A stretch of DNA of 34,906 nt, from the NCBI RefSeq assembly GCF_014360585.1, contig NZ_JACIXG010000052.1, forward strand, positions 1 through 34,906, given 5' to 3'. Each line of letters opens with the position of its first letter. The stretch's first letter is position 1. The position numbers were made by a program, and so were the translations under genes. The stretch comes from Nocardioides sp. Its GTDB lineage: Bacteria > Actinomycetota > Actinomycetes > Propionibacteriales > Nocardioidaceae. Positions 1 to 8,251 of this stretch are shown piece by piece. The notes below the pieces were generated by a model. That model ran no database searches, was not told the origin of the DNA, and worked only from the letters and a program-made list of their open reading frames with translations.

Positions 1-16
1 GTGACCCCCGCCGGCT

Positions 17-145
17 GCTGGACGAGCCGCCGTCGAGAGGGACGAACGCCGGCGTGTCGAGACCAACACAGTCCCCTGTCGCGCTCGATGGGACTGTGTT
101 GGTCTCGACACGCTCGGCCGCGGGCGGCCTCGCGGCTCGACCAGC
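17..145. repeat. Composite palindromic intergenic repeat (copy A)
   Basis: The outer ends are near-inverted copies of GCTGGTCGAGCC (17-28 reads GCTGGACGAGCC; 134-145 reads GGCTCGACCAGC). Inside lies a perfect 24-bp inverted repeat, 52-75 against 90-113, with a 14-nt loop; its core is GTCGAGACCAACACAG. A related copy lies at about 28407-28520 and a fragment lies inside a gene at 27391-27453. The element starts just after the stop of the VWA gene, so its RNA could also act as a terminator, but there is no T-tract. Bases 1-16 hold nothing I recognise. Confidence 0.85.
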
Positions 146-152
146 GGGACCA

Positions 153-1514
153 TCAGGCGAGGTCGTGGACGAACTCGGAGAGCTGGGTGAGGTTGCGGCA
201 CTCCCGCATCTCGATGATCGACCCATAGCGGGCCGCCTCGGAGTCGCCGGTGTCCCACTGCGTACGGACCTCGGGGTTGAGCCAGTGGGCGTGGCGGCTC
301 GACTCGGCCATCGCGCGCAACGAGTCGACGGCGAGGTCGGAGTAGTTGGAGCGGGCGTCGCCGAGGATCAGCAGCGACGACTTGGGGCCGAGGGCGTCGG
401 CGTGGCGCTCCTGGAAGAGGGAGAAGGCGCGGCCGTAGTTGGTGCGGCCCATCCGAGCAGAGTGCTCGGTCGCCTTCGTCAGCTCGGTCATCGTGTCGAC
501 CAGGTCGGCGCCGGGCTTGAAGTAGGACGTGACCTCGTGGATCTCGTCGACGAAGGTGAACGCGCGCACCTTCCCGAACTGCTCCCGCAGCGCGAAGACG
601 AGCATCAGCGTGAAGGTCGCGAAGTTGGACACCGAACCCGACACGTCGCACAGGATCACCAGCTCGGTGCGATGCGGCCGCTTGGGCCGGTAGCGCAGGT
701 CGACGGGGACGCCGCCGGTGGACATCGAGGACCGCAGCGTACGCCGCAGATCCACCGCTCCGCGGCGGTGGGCGTGGTGCTCCTGGGTGAGCCTGGTCGC
801 CAGCCGGCGCGCCAGCGGGTAGATCTCGCGCCGGAGCGCCTCCAGGTCGGCCCGACGGGCGTGCAGGAAGTCGAGCTTCTCGATGGTCGGGCGGACGGCG
901 ATCTTGGCGATCTGCTCGGGGCCCTTCTCCTCCGCGATCCGGCGGCGGGCGTCGGCCTCGACGAGACCGCTGAACCGATCCACGCGCCGGGTCCCGGCGC
1001 GCGCCGCCTCCTCCTCGGTCCAACCGCCCTGCTGAAGCCCCTCGATGAGGCGCGAGGTGAGCTCGTCGGTCGAGAGCCGACGCAGCGCGGTGTAGGACGA
1101 CCACGAGCTCAGACCCGGGCCGCGACCGGGCATCGCCCCGAAGCGGGCCACCGCCTCGGCGGCCAGCTGACGGAGCATCTCGACGTCGTCGGCCTGCAGC
1201 GCCTCCGCCAGCCGCTCGGTGAACTCGTCGAGAGCCTCGGGCCCGTCCTTCGCCACCCCCGCTGCCTCTGCTTCCGCGTCCATGCCGGAGCCGATCATCC
1301 GCGGGAAGTAGAGCTCGAAGAGCCCGTCGAAGGTGGCGCGCTGGTTGGCGCGCTTGACCAGGGTCGCGGCGTACGCCTCCTTGACCTGCTGGCGATCGTT
1401 CCAGCCGATCAGGCCCATGGCGGTGACCGCGTCGAGGCCCTCCGAGAGCGACACCGGCAGCCCCGCTCCCCGAAGCGCTTCGAGGAACTCGATGTGCCGG
1501 TCGAGGAGGGTCAC
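153..1514 (-). CDS. VWA domain protein, CoxE family
   Basis: A 453-residue cytoplasmic protein with an alpha-helical N-terminal half and a C-terminal von Willebrand factor A domain. The metal-binding MIDAS motif DxSGS is visible at D290/S292/S294 after a hydrophobic strand (ELVILC). The family works with MoxR-type AAA+ ATPases as a chaperone pair that remodels or metallates partner enzymes (CoxE with CoxD in CO dehydrogenase maturation is the best-known case). Its start overlaps the stop of the MoxR gene by 4 bp (1511-1514), so the two are co-transcribed and probably co-translated. No client enzyme such as a CO dehydrogenase lies in this window, so the substrate is unknown. The palindromic repeat follows its stop. 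Confidence 0.9.
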   Translation of the reverse strand: MTLLDRHIEFLEALRGAGLPVSLSEGLDAVTAMGLIGWNDRQQVKEAYAATLVKRANQRATFDGLFELYFPRMIGSGMDAEAEAAGVAKDGPEALDEFTERLAEALQADDVEMLRQLAAEAVARFGAMPGRGPGLSSWSSYTALRRLSTDELTSRLIEGLQQGGWTEEEAARAGTRRVDRFSGLVEADARRRIAEEKGPEQIAKIAVRPTIEKLDFLHARRADLEALRREIYPLARRLATRLTQEHHAHRRGAVDLRRTLRSSMSTGGVPVDLRYRPKRPHRTELVILCDVSGSVSNFATFTLMLVFALREQFGKVRAFTFVDEIHEVTSYFKPGADLVDTMTELTKATEHSARMGRTNYGRAFSLFQERHADALGPKSSLLILGDARSNYSDLAVDSLRAMAESSRHAHWLNPEVRTQWDTGDSEAARYGSIIEMRECRNLTQLSEFVHDLA

Positions 1515-2389
1515 CTCTTCAACCGCAGCTCTCGGACGGCGCGGTCGACGTCGGAGGAGTGCTTGAGGATGACGCCGAGGGTGTCGGCGACGGCCTTGTC
1601 GGAGAGGTCGGTGATCTCCAGCGCGATCAGGGTGCGCGCCCAGTCGACCGACTCGGCGATCGAGGGTGACTTCTTCAGCTCCAGCTCGCGCAGCCGGCCG
1701 ATCACGGAGACGAGCTGACGCGCCACCTTGTCGTCGAGACCAGGCACCTGGGACAGCACGATCTCCCGCTCGCGGTCAGCGTCGGGATAGTCGAGGTGGA
1801 GATAGAGGCAGCGTCGCTTGAGCGCCTCGGAGAGCTCGCGGGTGGCGTTGGACGTGAGCACCACGAGCGGACGACGGGTCGAGACCATCGTGCCGAGCTC
1901 GGGGATCGTCACCTGAAAGTCGGAGAGCACCTCGAGCAGCAGACCCTCGACCTCGACGTCGGTCTTGTCGACCTCGTCGATGAGCAGCACCGTCGGCTCC
2001 TCGCGGCGGATCGCGGTCAGCAACGGCCTGGTCAGCAGGAACTCTTCGGAGAAGATGTCGCCGTGGGTCTCCTCCCAGGCCTGACCGTCGTCCACCGCCT
2101 GGATGCGGAGGAGCTGCTTCTTGTAGTTCCACTCGTACAGCGCCCGGGCCTCGTCGAGACCCTCGTAGCACTGCAGCCTGACGAGCTCCGCGCCGGTCGC
2201 GCGGGTGATCGCCTTGGCCAGCTCGGTCTTGCCCACACCGGCCGGCCCTTCAACGAGCACCGGCTTCTCCAGCGCCCCTGCCAGATAGGTCGTCAACGCG
2301 GTCGAGCCGTCCGCGAGATAGCCGACGTCTCCCAGCCGGGTGACGGCCTCGGCGGGCGAGGAGAACCAAGAAGACGTACGCGAAGGCAT
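1511..2389 (-). CDS. MoxR-family AAA+ ATPase
   Basis: A 292-residue single-domain AAA+ ATPase. The Walker A motif GPAGVGKT is at residues 48-55, Walker B is LLIDEVDK near 135, and the sensor-1 asparagine is in VVLTSNATRELS. The length and the lack of extra domains fit the MoxR branch (CoxD/RavA-like). It should power the VWA partner encoded directly downstream with a 4-bp overlap; the pair acts as a metal-centre or complex-assembly chaperone. The ATG at 2389 lies 6 nt after a TAGTGT hexamer on the minus strand, and no ribosome binding site is seen, so the message is probably leaderless. Which enzyme the pair matures cannot be told from the neighbours. Confidence 0.92.
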   Translation of the reverse strand: MPSRTSSWFSSPAEAVTRLGDVGYLADGSTALTTYLAGALEKPVLVEGPAGVGKTELAKAITRATGAELVRLQCYEGLDEARALYEWNYKKQLLRIQAVDDGQAWEETHGDIFSEEFLLTRPLLTAIRREEPTVLLIDEVDKTDVEVEGLLLEVLSDFQVTIPELGTMVSTRRPLVVLTSNATRELSEALKRRCLYLHLDYPDADREREIVLSQVPGLDDKVARQLVSVIGRLRELELKKSPSIAESVDWARTLIALEITDLSDKAVADTLGVILKHSSDVDRAVRELRLKR

Positions 2390-2395
2390 GACGCG

Positions 2396-2401
2396 ACACT
2401 A
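2396..2401 (-). promoter_or_regulatory. Predicted -10 of leaderless moxR promoter
   Basis: On the minus strand TAGTGT is followed by 6 nt and then the ATG of the MoxR gene. This TAnnnT-N6-start geometry puts the transcription start at or next to the start codon. No convincing -35 was found. Confidence 0.5.
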
Positions 2402-2556
2402 GCGAGTCTGGCCCTCGTCCGCTCCCGGCGCCCGGATGGGACGTACGTCACACCGCGCCCGAACCCCAACATGGACCGTCACCGTGGAGCCCGTCCGTCG
2501 TTGGGAAAAACGTGCACTCGGACACCCCGCGACCGCTGACGTTCGTCGTCGTCGCC

Positions 2557-2844
2557 ATGAAGGTATGCGCGCTGACGGCGCTGGCAGCCTTCTGTCTGGT
2601 TGCCCTGGCCCAGCAGTCCGAGCCTCGGTCGCTGGCGAAGAAGGAGCAGCCCGAGCTCGCCACGATGCTCGAGCAGCACCACTGCCTGGCGCCCCCGACG
2701 ATCGCGCCCTGGCGCCGGGAGAGCGCCATCATCCGCTCATCGCTCGGCGAGCTGGAGCACGTCACGCTCGACGTCGGTCACCTGATCGAGCAGGGCAAGG
2801 CCGACGGTGAGCTGATCGCCTTCTGCGCCGACCCGGCTCCCTAG
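2557..2844 (+). CDS. Small exported hypothetical protein
   Basis: A 95-residue protein that I do not recognise. From the ATG at 2557 it begins MKVCALTALAAFCLVALAQQ, a typical signal peptide with a short positive n-region, a hydrophobic core and an AQQ-type cleavage zone. The remaining ~75 residues are polar, with cysteines in HHC and AFCADPA that could form a disulfide. An in-frame GTG at 2512 would add 15 residues and bury the signal peptide, so the ATG is preferred, although neither start has a clear ribosome binding site. It stands alone on the plus strand between two minus-strand units and ends 7 bp before the convergent HxlR gene. The intergenic part 2402-2511 shows nothing firm beyond the moxR promoter. 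Confidence 0.55.
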   Translation: MKVCALTALAAFCLVALAQQSEPRSLAKKEQPELATMLEQHHCLAPPTIAPWRRESAIIRSSLGELEHVTLDVGHLIEQGKADGELIAFCADPAP

Positions 2845-2851
2845 TGGCGCG

Positions 2852-3553
2852 TCAGCTGGCCTGGGCGAGCGTGTCCGCGAACAGCCCGAGCACGCGGTCC
2901 AACGCGGCCCGGTCTCCCTCGACCTCGAGCCCGGTCTCGGCGATCGCCGCGTCCACGGGGTAGCCCATGAACACCACTCCGGTCCAGGCCGTCGAGTCGC
3001 CCGCGATGGTGACGTCCGCGTCCTCGAGGGTTCCCTCGGCGAGATCGAACTGGTTGCCGTTCCAGATCAGCCGGAACTGCTGCGGGTCGGCGTCAGGACG
3101 GCGTGCGTCCGTCAGCTCCCAGGCGACGCTGATCGGCTCCGGGGTGACCGCACTGCCCGGAGGCACCATCGTGCGCATCGCCACCATCACGCCGCTGGGT
3201 GTCATTCCGGCGGACATGATCGGGAAGCGTGTCGAGCCGTGGGCCCAGCGCCCGAGTGCTCCGAGGATCGACTCGAGCTCGCGCCCCCAAGGAGTAAGGG
3301 CGTAGGCCGTCGTCTTGGTGATGTAGCCGAGCTCGGTCTCCACCACGACCCCGGCGTGCTCCAGGAACTGCAGCCGGTCCTTGAGCTCCGCGGTGTCGAC
3401 CCCGATCACGGAGGACTCCAGGTCACGTGCCGTACGCGGCCCGAACATCAGCTCGCGCACCACGATCAGGCTCCACCGATCACCGATCAGGTCCAGAGCG
3501 TGGGCAGCCGCGCACGCGTCTCCGAGGTCCCCGTAGGTCAGGTTCAGGGTCAC
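2852..3553 (-). CDS. HxlR-family regulator with SCP2-like C-terminal domain (copy 1)
   Basis: A 233-residue predicted transcription factor. The N-terminal ~100 residues are an HxlR winged helix (ALDLIGDRWSLIVVRELMFG, then a recognition helix and wing). The C-terminal ~100 residues resemble a sterol-carrier-protein-2-like ligand pocket, a combination common in actinobacterial HxlR proteins. The GTG at 3553 is chosen because GGAGAG sits 7 nt upstream and because the start then aligns residue for residue with the paralogue next door (TYGDLGDAC against TYAALGDAC). An upstream ATG at 3583 would add ten residues without a ribosome binding site. It lies 80 bp downstream of the paralogue on the same strand, which suggests tandem duplication. 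The ligand is unknown. Confidence 0.85.
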   Translation of the reverse strand: MTLNLTYGDLGDACAAAHALDLIGDRWSLIVVRELMFGPRTARDLESSVIGVDTAELKDRLQFLEHAGVVVETELGYITKTTAYALTPWGRELESILGALGRWAHGSTRFPIMSAGMTPSGVMVAMRTMVPPGSAVTPEPISVAWELTDARRPDADPQQFRLIWNGNQFDLAEGTLEDADVTIAGDSTAWTGVVFMGYPVDAAIAETGLEVEGDRAALDRVLGLFADTLAQAS

Positions 3554-3633
3554 GTCGATCCTCTCCGAGTCGTTCGAACCCATCAAGGGTAGTGAGCCCG
3601 GACTCCACGTCATCAGAGCCAGAGGTCCCAGGC

Positions 3634-4311
3634 CTACGCGACGGTCGCGTACGCAGCGGCCACCCGCTCCACGGCGCGCCGGTCGCCCTCGACGCCCACC
3701 GCCACGACCGGCGCCCCGGCGAAGATCACGTCGGCCCAGGCCGACGAGTCGCCGGTGACGGTAGCCTCGGGGGCATCGTCGGCGCCCTCGGTCAGCTCGA
3801 AACGGTCCTCGTCCCAGTGCAGGGCGTAGCGGCGTACGCCTGCGGCGGGACGCCGCTCGTCGTGCAGCTCGATCGCGATCCGGACCGGGCCACCGCCCGA
3901 CGCTGCGAGGTCGGCATAGGGCGCCATGGTGCGCATCGCGACGATCACCCCGTCGGGGGTCATGCTGCCCTCCGGCACCGGGAAGGCGGGCGAGCGCTGC
4001 GCCCAGCGCCCGAGCGAGCGCATCACGTCCTCCAGCCCCTGTCCCCACTCGGTCAGCCGGTAGACGCGGGTCTGTCCGAGATCGTCGAGCTGTGCCTGCT
4101 CGACGACGCCACTGTCTCGCAGCGCCTTCAGGCGGGAGGTGAGGACGGCCGGCGTGATCCCGACGACGGCAGATGCGAGGTCCGCGAACCGGCGCGGACC
4201 GAGCATCAGCTCACGCGCGATCACAATGCTCCACCGGTCCCCGATGACGTCCATCGCGTGCGCTGTCGCGCAGGCATCACCCAGGGCGGCGTACGTCTGC
4301 TTCTTCGGCAT
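3634..4311 (-). CDS. HxlR-family regulator with SCP2-like C-terminal domain (copy 2)
   Basis: A 225-residue paralogue of the downstream gene with the same architecture: an HxlR winged helix (MDVIGDRWSIVIARELMLG at about residues 19-37) followed by an SCP2-like domain. GGAGG lies 4 nt before the ATG. It is divergent from the DUF899 gene across a short AT-rich intergenic region that holds a perfect 13-bp palindrome at 4346-4358. That palindrome is the natural candidate operator for autoregulation and for control of the DUF899-VOC pair. HxlR proteins usually sense electrophiles, aldehydes or redox stress; the neighbouring thioredoxin-like DUF899 and glyoxalase-fold genes fit such a role, but the signal is inference. 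Confidence 0.87.
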   Translation of the reverse strand: MPKKQTYAALGDACATAHAMDVIGDRWSIVIARELMLGPRRFADLASAVVGITPAVLTSRLKALRDSGVVEQAQLDDLGQTRVYRLTEWGQGLEDVMRSLGRWAQRSPAFPVPEGSMTPDGVIVAMRTMAPYADLAASGGGPVRIAIELHDERRPAAGVRRYALHWDEDRFELTEGADDAPEATVTGDSSAWADVIFAGAPVVAVGVEGDRRAVERVAAAYATVA

Positions 4312-4345
4312 CGATCCTCCAAACTCTCTTCACAAGAGTATCAAC

Positions 4346-4358
4346 TATGTTTAACATA
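4346..4358. promoter_or_regulatory. Palindromic candidate operator, HxlR/DUF899 divergent region
   Basis: TATGTTTAACATA is a perfect 6-bp inverted repeat around one central T in an otherwise GC-rich region. TAACAT (4352-4357) within it also serves as a -10 hexamer ending 7 nt before the DUF899 ATG at 4365. A bound repressor would therefore cover that promoter. It lies 35 bp upstream of the HxlR start on the other strand. Confidence 0.55.
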
Positions 4359-4364
4359 ACCAGC

Positions 4365-5156
4365 ATGCCCACGACCTCACTTCCGCCTGTCGTCGACCGG
4401 ACGACCTATCTGCACGAGCGCGATGCGCTACTCGGCCGCGAGAAGGAGCACACCCGCGCGGGTGACGCTCTCGCCGCGGCACGCCGAAGGCTCCCGATGA
4501 CCGAGGTCGACGCGGCCGCACCGCTCGTCGGCTCCGCCGGACGGGTCAGCCTGCTGGACGCCTTCGAGGGGCGTACGCAGCTGTTCGCGAGCTACCACAT
4601 GTGGCACACCGGCCACGCCGCCGCCGACCAGTGCGAGGGGTGCACCTTCTTCAGCGGCGGCGTGAGCGAGCTCGGCTACCTGCACTCGCGCGGGGTGACT
4701 TACGCCGTCTTCTGCCAGGGCCCCTATCCGGAGAGCTCTCGCTACCGGGACTTCATGGGCTGGGAGATGCCGTGGTACTCCGTGCCCGAGGAGTCGTGGG
4801 GCACCCTCGACGCCCGCGGATTCTTCGGCGGCAAGGTCTGCTACCTGCGCGACGGCGACCGGGTCTTCGAGACCTACCGCACGACCGGTCGCGGCGTGGA
4901 GCCGATGTCGGCGTCGTACGGGATCCTGGACATGACCGTCTACGGACGGCAGGAGATCTGGGAGGACTCACCCGAGGGCTGGCCACGGCGCACGGGCATC
5001 GACGGCAGCCAGTTCCGCAGCGAGGAGTCGCCGACGACCAACCACCGCGCCGGCGTGAGCGGTCGGCCTACGGCGCAGTGGTCGCGGCTCGCCGCGGGAC
5101 GCGACGACGATCTCGGATCAGACACCACCCCGACCGCCGACCACTGCTGTCACTGA
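4365..5156 (+). CDS. DUF899 family, thioredoxin-like protein
   Basis: A 263-residue cytoplasmic protein of the DUF899 family. Recognisable features are the N-terminal helix with LLGREKEHTRAGDALAAARR, the central SLLDAFEGRTQLFASYHMW strand, and the cysteine pair in DQCEGCTFF (CxxC spacing), followed by a thioredoxin-like fold. The biochemical role of the family is not established; the fold suggests redox or thiol chemistry. The ATG at 4365 is preferred over one at 4347, because the earlier ATG lies inside the palindromic operator/-10 region and the 4365 start fits a leaderless transcript. It probably forms an operon with the VOC gene 10 bp downstream and is divergent from an HxlR regulator. 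Confidence 0.82.
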   Translation: MPTTSLPPVVDRTTYLHERDALLGREKEHTRAGDALAAARRRLPMTEVDAAAPLVGSAGRVSLLDAFEGRTQLFASYHMWHTGHAAADQCEGCTFFSGGVSELGYLHSRGVTYAVFCQGPYPESSRYRDFMGWEMPWYSVPEESWGTLDARGFFGGKVCYLRDGDRVFETYRTTGRGVEPMSASYGILDMTVYGRQEIWEDSPEGWPRRTGIDGSQFRSEESPTTNHRAGVSGRPTAQWSRLAAGRDDDLGSDTTPTADHCCH

Positions 5157-5166
5157 GGAGCTCCGG

Positions 5167-5583
5167 ATGCGTACGACGATCGCCCTGCCCACCCGGGATC
5201 GCGCCCGGTCCCATGTCTTCCTCCGCGACGGCCTCGGCCTCGAGACTCCCGGCGAGCTCGCTGACGACGGGGTCCCCGAGCCACTGCGGGCCACGCTCTC
5301 GGACTCCTGCGAGGTGATGATGATCCCGACCGGCGGGTTCAAGTGGGTCACCGGTCAGCTCGGGGACAAGCCGATGGATGCGGCGACCCTGCCCGCGCCG
5401 GAGGGCCCGAAGCAGTGCCTGGTCACCATCGGGCTCGGCTCGCGCGAGGAGGTCGAGGCTCGTTATGCGGCGGCCATCGAGAAGGGGCGCGGCGTGCTCG
5501 AGCCGGAGGCGGCGCCATGGGGCGAGTACCGCGCGCTCGTCGCGGACCCCGACGGACACCTGTGGCAGCTGACGTCTCGCTGA
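5167..5583 (+). CDS. VOC-family (glyoxalase/bleomycin resistance fold) protein
   Basis: A 138-residue protein with the paired beta-alpha-beta-beta-beta modules of the vicinal oxygen chelate superfamily. It has an N-terminal RDRARSHVFLRDGLGLETPG, and the closing ALVADPDGHLWQLT strand with the DPDGH signature, where a metal ligand is often found. GAGGAG lies 7 nt before the ATG. It follows the DUF899 gene by 10 bp and is probably co-transcribed. VOC proteins include lyases, dioxygenases and drug-binding proteins; the substrate cannot be assigned from sequence. Confidence 0.82.
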   Translation: MRTTIALPTRDRARSHVFLRDGLGLETPGELADDGVPEPLRATLSDSCEVMMIPTGGFKWVTGQLGDKPMDAATLPAPEGPKQCLVTIGLGSREEVEARYAAAIEKGRGVLEPEAAPWGEYRALVADPDGHLWQLTSR

Positions 5584-5601
5584 GACCGGTCGTGTCGCCC
5601 T

Positions 5602-5607
5602 TAGAAT
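5602..5607 (+). promoter_or_regulatory. Predicted -10 of leaderless padR promoter
   Basis: TAGAAT lies 6 nt before the ATG at 5614. There is no ribosome binding site in the 30-bp gap after the VOC stop codon, so a leaderless transcript is likely. Confidence 0.55.
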
Positions 5608-5613
5608 CTCCGT

Positions 5614-6255
5614 ATGGCCGGAGACGACACACGCATGCTGCTGCTCGGGGCAGTGGCGCTGTTCGAACCCGTCAACGGCTATCAGATCCGGCGCGAGCTG
5701 ATGTCGTGGCAGGTCGACCAATGGGCCAACATCAACCCGGGCTCGATCTACCACGCGCTGACCTCGCTCACCGAGAAGGGCCATCTGACCAGGCACGATC
5801 TGGTCGACAACGGGCGTCCGGTCGCGGTCTACGAGATCAGCGCGGGCGGCCGGACGGAGCTGGAGCGCCTGGTCGCCCGCTCGATGGAGACCGTCGACGC
5901 CTACAACGGCGTCTCCTTCTACGCCGCGTTCTCGCTGATGCTGCTGCTGGAGCGACCAGCCGCGACCCGGCACCTGAGCGTCCGACTGAAGAACCTGGAG
6001 CGCACGATCAAGGAGCTCGACGCCGCGGCCCGGGTGAACGCCAGCATGGCGCCGCCCCACGCCATCGCAGCACTGCACCTCCAGCTCGACAAGCTCCGCA
6101 CGGAGCGGGCGTGGCTGGTGGAGGTCCTCGACGACGTACGCAGCGGCAAGCTCTCCTTCGCCGGCGACGCGCCCGACTGGGCGCCTGCCGACGACGACCC
6201 GGGCTGGCAGATGGACGCCGACCGCAAGCGCTACCGGGAGATGCTGCGCGGCTGA
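5614..6255 (+). CDS. PadR-family transcriptional regulator
   Basis: A 213-residue regulator. The N-terminal ~85 residues form a PadR winged helix (GYQIRRELMSW, then NPGSIYHALTSLTEKGHL as the recognition region). The C-terminal half is helical, of the AphA/Vir-act type used for dimerisation (LKNLERTIKELDAAARV). It lies immediately upstream of, and in the same direction as, a DrrAB-type exporter. The 151-bp gap between them contains two matched inverted repeats, TTCAA-N2-TTGAA. By analogy with LmrR-type PadR proteins it probably represses the exporter until a hydrophobic drug or metabolite binds. It appears to have its own leaderless promoter (TAGAAT). Confidence 0.9.
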   Translation: MAGDDTRMLLLGAVALFEPVNGYQIRRELMSWQVDQWANINPGSIYHALTSLTEKGHLTRHDLVDNGRPVAVYEISAGGRTELERLVARSMETVDAYNGVSFYAAFSLMLLLERPAATRHLSVRLKNLERTIKELDAAARVNASMAPPHAIAALHLQLDKLRTERAWLVEVLDDVRSGKLSFAGDAPDWAPADDDPGWQMDADRKRYREMLRG

Positions 6256-6282
6256 GTCCGCACGGGTGGGTCCGGAGCCGTC

Positions 6283-6333
6283 TTGACAACCTTGGGTTCA
6301 AAATTGAACACTCACGATATTCAAGTTTGAATA
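6283..6333 (+). promoter_or_regulatory. Exporter promoter with two tandem TTCAA-NN-TTGAA operators
   Basis: TTGACA at 6283-6288 is a good -35. Operator 1 is TTCAA-AA-TTGAA (6297-6308). Operator 2 is TATTCAA-GT-TTGAATA (6318-6333), with 7-bp perfect arms. Their centres are 23 bp apart, about two helical turns, so two dimers could bind the same face. The -10 is weak and must overlap operator 1. The PadR gene directly upstream is the likely reader. Confidence 0.65.
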
Positions 6334-6334
6334 G

Positions 6335-6349
6335 CCCGGTTAAACCGGG
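6335..6349. promoter_or_regulatory. Third palindrome in exporter leader
   Basis: CCCGGTT-A-AACCGGG is a perfect 7-bp inverted repeat one base after operator 2, with a different sequence. In RNA it would form a 6-bp stem with a 3-nt loop about 57 nt before the ATPase start. It could be a second regulator's site or a leader hairpin. Confidence 0.5.
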
Positions 6350-6406
6350 TGCTCGTTGTCGGTGGTCCGTGCTTGTCTGTGACTTGCACGCACAAGGGAG
6401 TGACAA

Positions 6407-7413
<1,007 letters not shown>

Positions 7414-7414
<1 letters not shown>

Positions 7415-8196
7415 TGACTGAGTTCGAGCAGCCTGTCCTGAAATCCGGTTTCTTCCGGGAGTCGATGGTCGTCTTCAACCGGCAGCTGCGGATGAACCTC
7501 CGCAACCCGGCCTGGGTGCTCATCGGAGTGATGCAGCCGATCCTCTACCTGCTGCTCTTCGGTCCGCTGCTCGAGCCGCTGATCGAGCAGCTCGGTGGCA
7601 ACGCCTACAACTGGTTCGTACCCGGCATGCTCGTCCAGCTCGGCATCTTCGGCGCGATGTTCGCCGGCTTCTCGCTCATCGGCGAGTGGCGCGAGGGTGT
7701 CATCGAGGCCGAGCGGGTCACCCCGGCGTCGCGCGGCGCGCTGCTGTTCGGTCGCCTCTACCGCGACCTGCTGCAGATCCTGGTGCAGGCGATCATCCTG
7801 GTCGCCCTCGGCCTGCTGATGGGTATGGACTTCAAGCCCGTCGGGATCCTCGTCGGCATCGCGATCACCGTGATGATCGGTGGGGCGGGAGCCGCTGCCT
7901 CCAACGCGTTCGCGCTGCTCGTGAAGAGCGAGGACGTGATGGCGCCGGTGACGAACATGCTGCTGATGCCGATCCTGTTGCTGTCGGGCATCTTCCTGCC
8001 GATGAGCTTCGGCGCCCAGTGGCTCCAGACGCTGGCCGACGTCATCCCGACCAAGCACATCGTCGACGCGGTTCGCGCCTCGTTCTTCGGTGACCTCGGG
8101 ATCGCCGACATCGGCTGGGGCGTCGGCTGGACGGCCGTCCTGTTCGCGCTCGCGGTCTGGTGGGGCATCTCGACCTTCCGCAAGGAGAACGCTTAG
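7414..8196 (+). CDS. ABC-2 type exporter permease, DrrB type
   Basis: A 260-residue inner-membrane protein with about six hydrophobic segments: around residues 28-48, 65-90, 110-130, 140-165, 175-190 and 225-245. The long loop after segment 2 contains EWREGVIEAERVTPASR, the coupling-helix region characteristic of ABC-2/DrrB permeases. The ATG overlaps the ATPase stop codon by one base, with AGGAGG a few bases upstream, so the two subunits are translationally coupled. Together they form a 2+2 exporter. Confidence 0.92.
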
Positions 8197-8211
8197 GGAT
8201 CGTGCGGGTCG

Positions 8212-8230
8212 TTCTCAGTAGCGACTCAGC
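8212..8230 (+). promoter_or_regulatory. CTCAG direct repeat upstream of response regulator
   Basis: CTCAG occurs at 8214-8218 and again at 8225-8229, exactly 11 bp apart, about 25 bp before the response-regulator start. Direct repeats with one-turn spacing are the usual binding site of OmpR/MprA-type dimers, so this is a candidate autoregulatory box. The rest of the 55-bp gap holds only AGGTAGGAG next to the GTG. Confidence 0.45.
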
Positions 8231-8251
8231 GAGGGGTGGCAAGGTAGGAGT

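Noticed and set aside
54..2539. Plus-strand frames opposite the VWA and MoxR genes
   Set aside because: They are antisense mirrors of clear protein families and carry no recognisable motifs.
3584..4048. N-terminal extension of the first HxlR regulator
   Set aside because: The added residues are Arg/Gly-rich mirror sequence of the second HxlR gene; the GTG at 3553 has a ribosome binding site and aligns with the paralogue.
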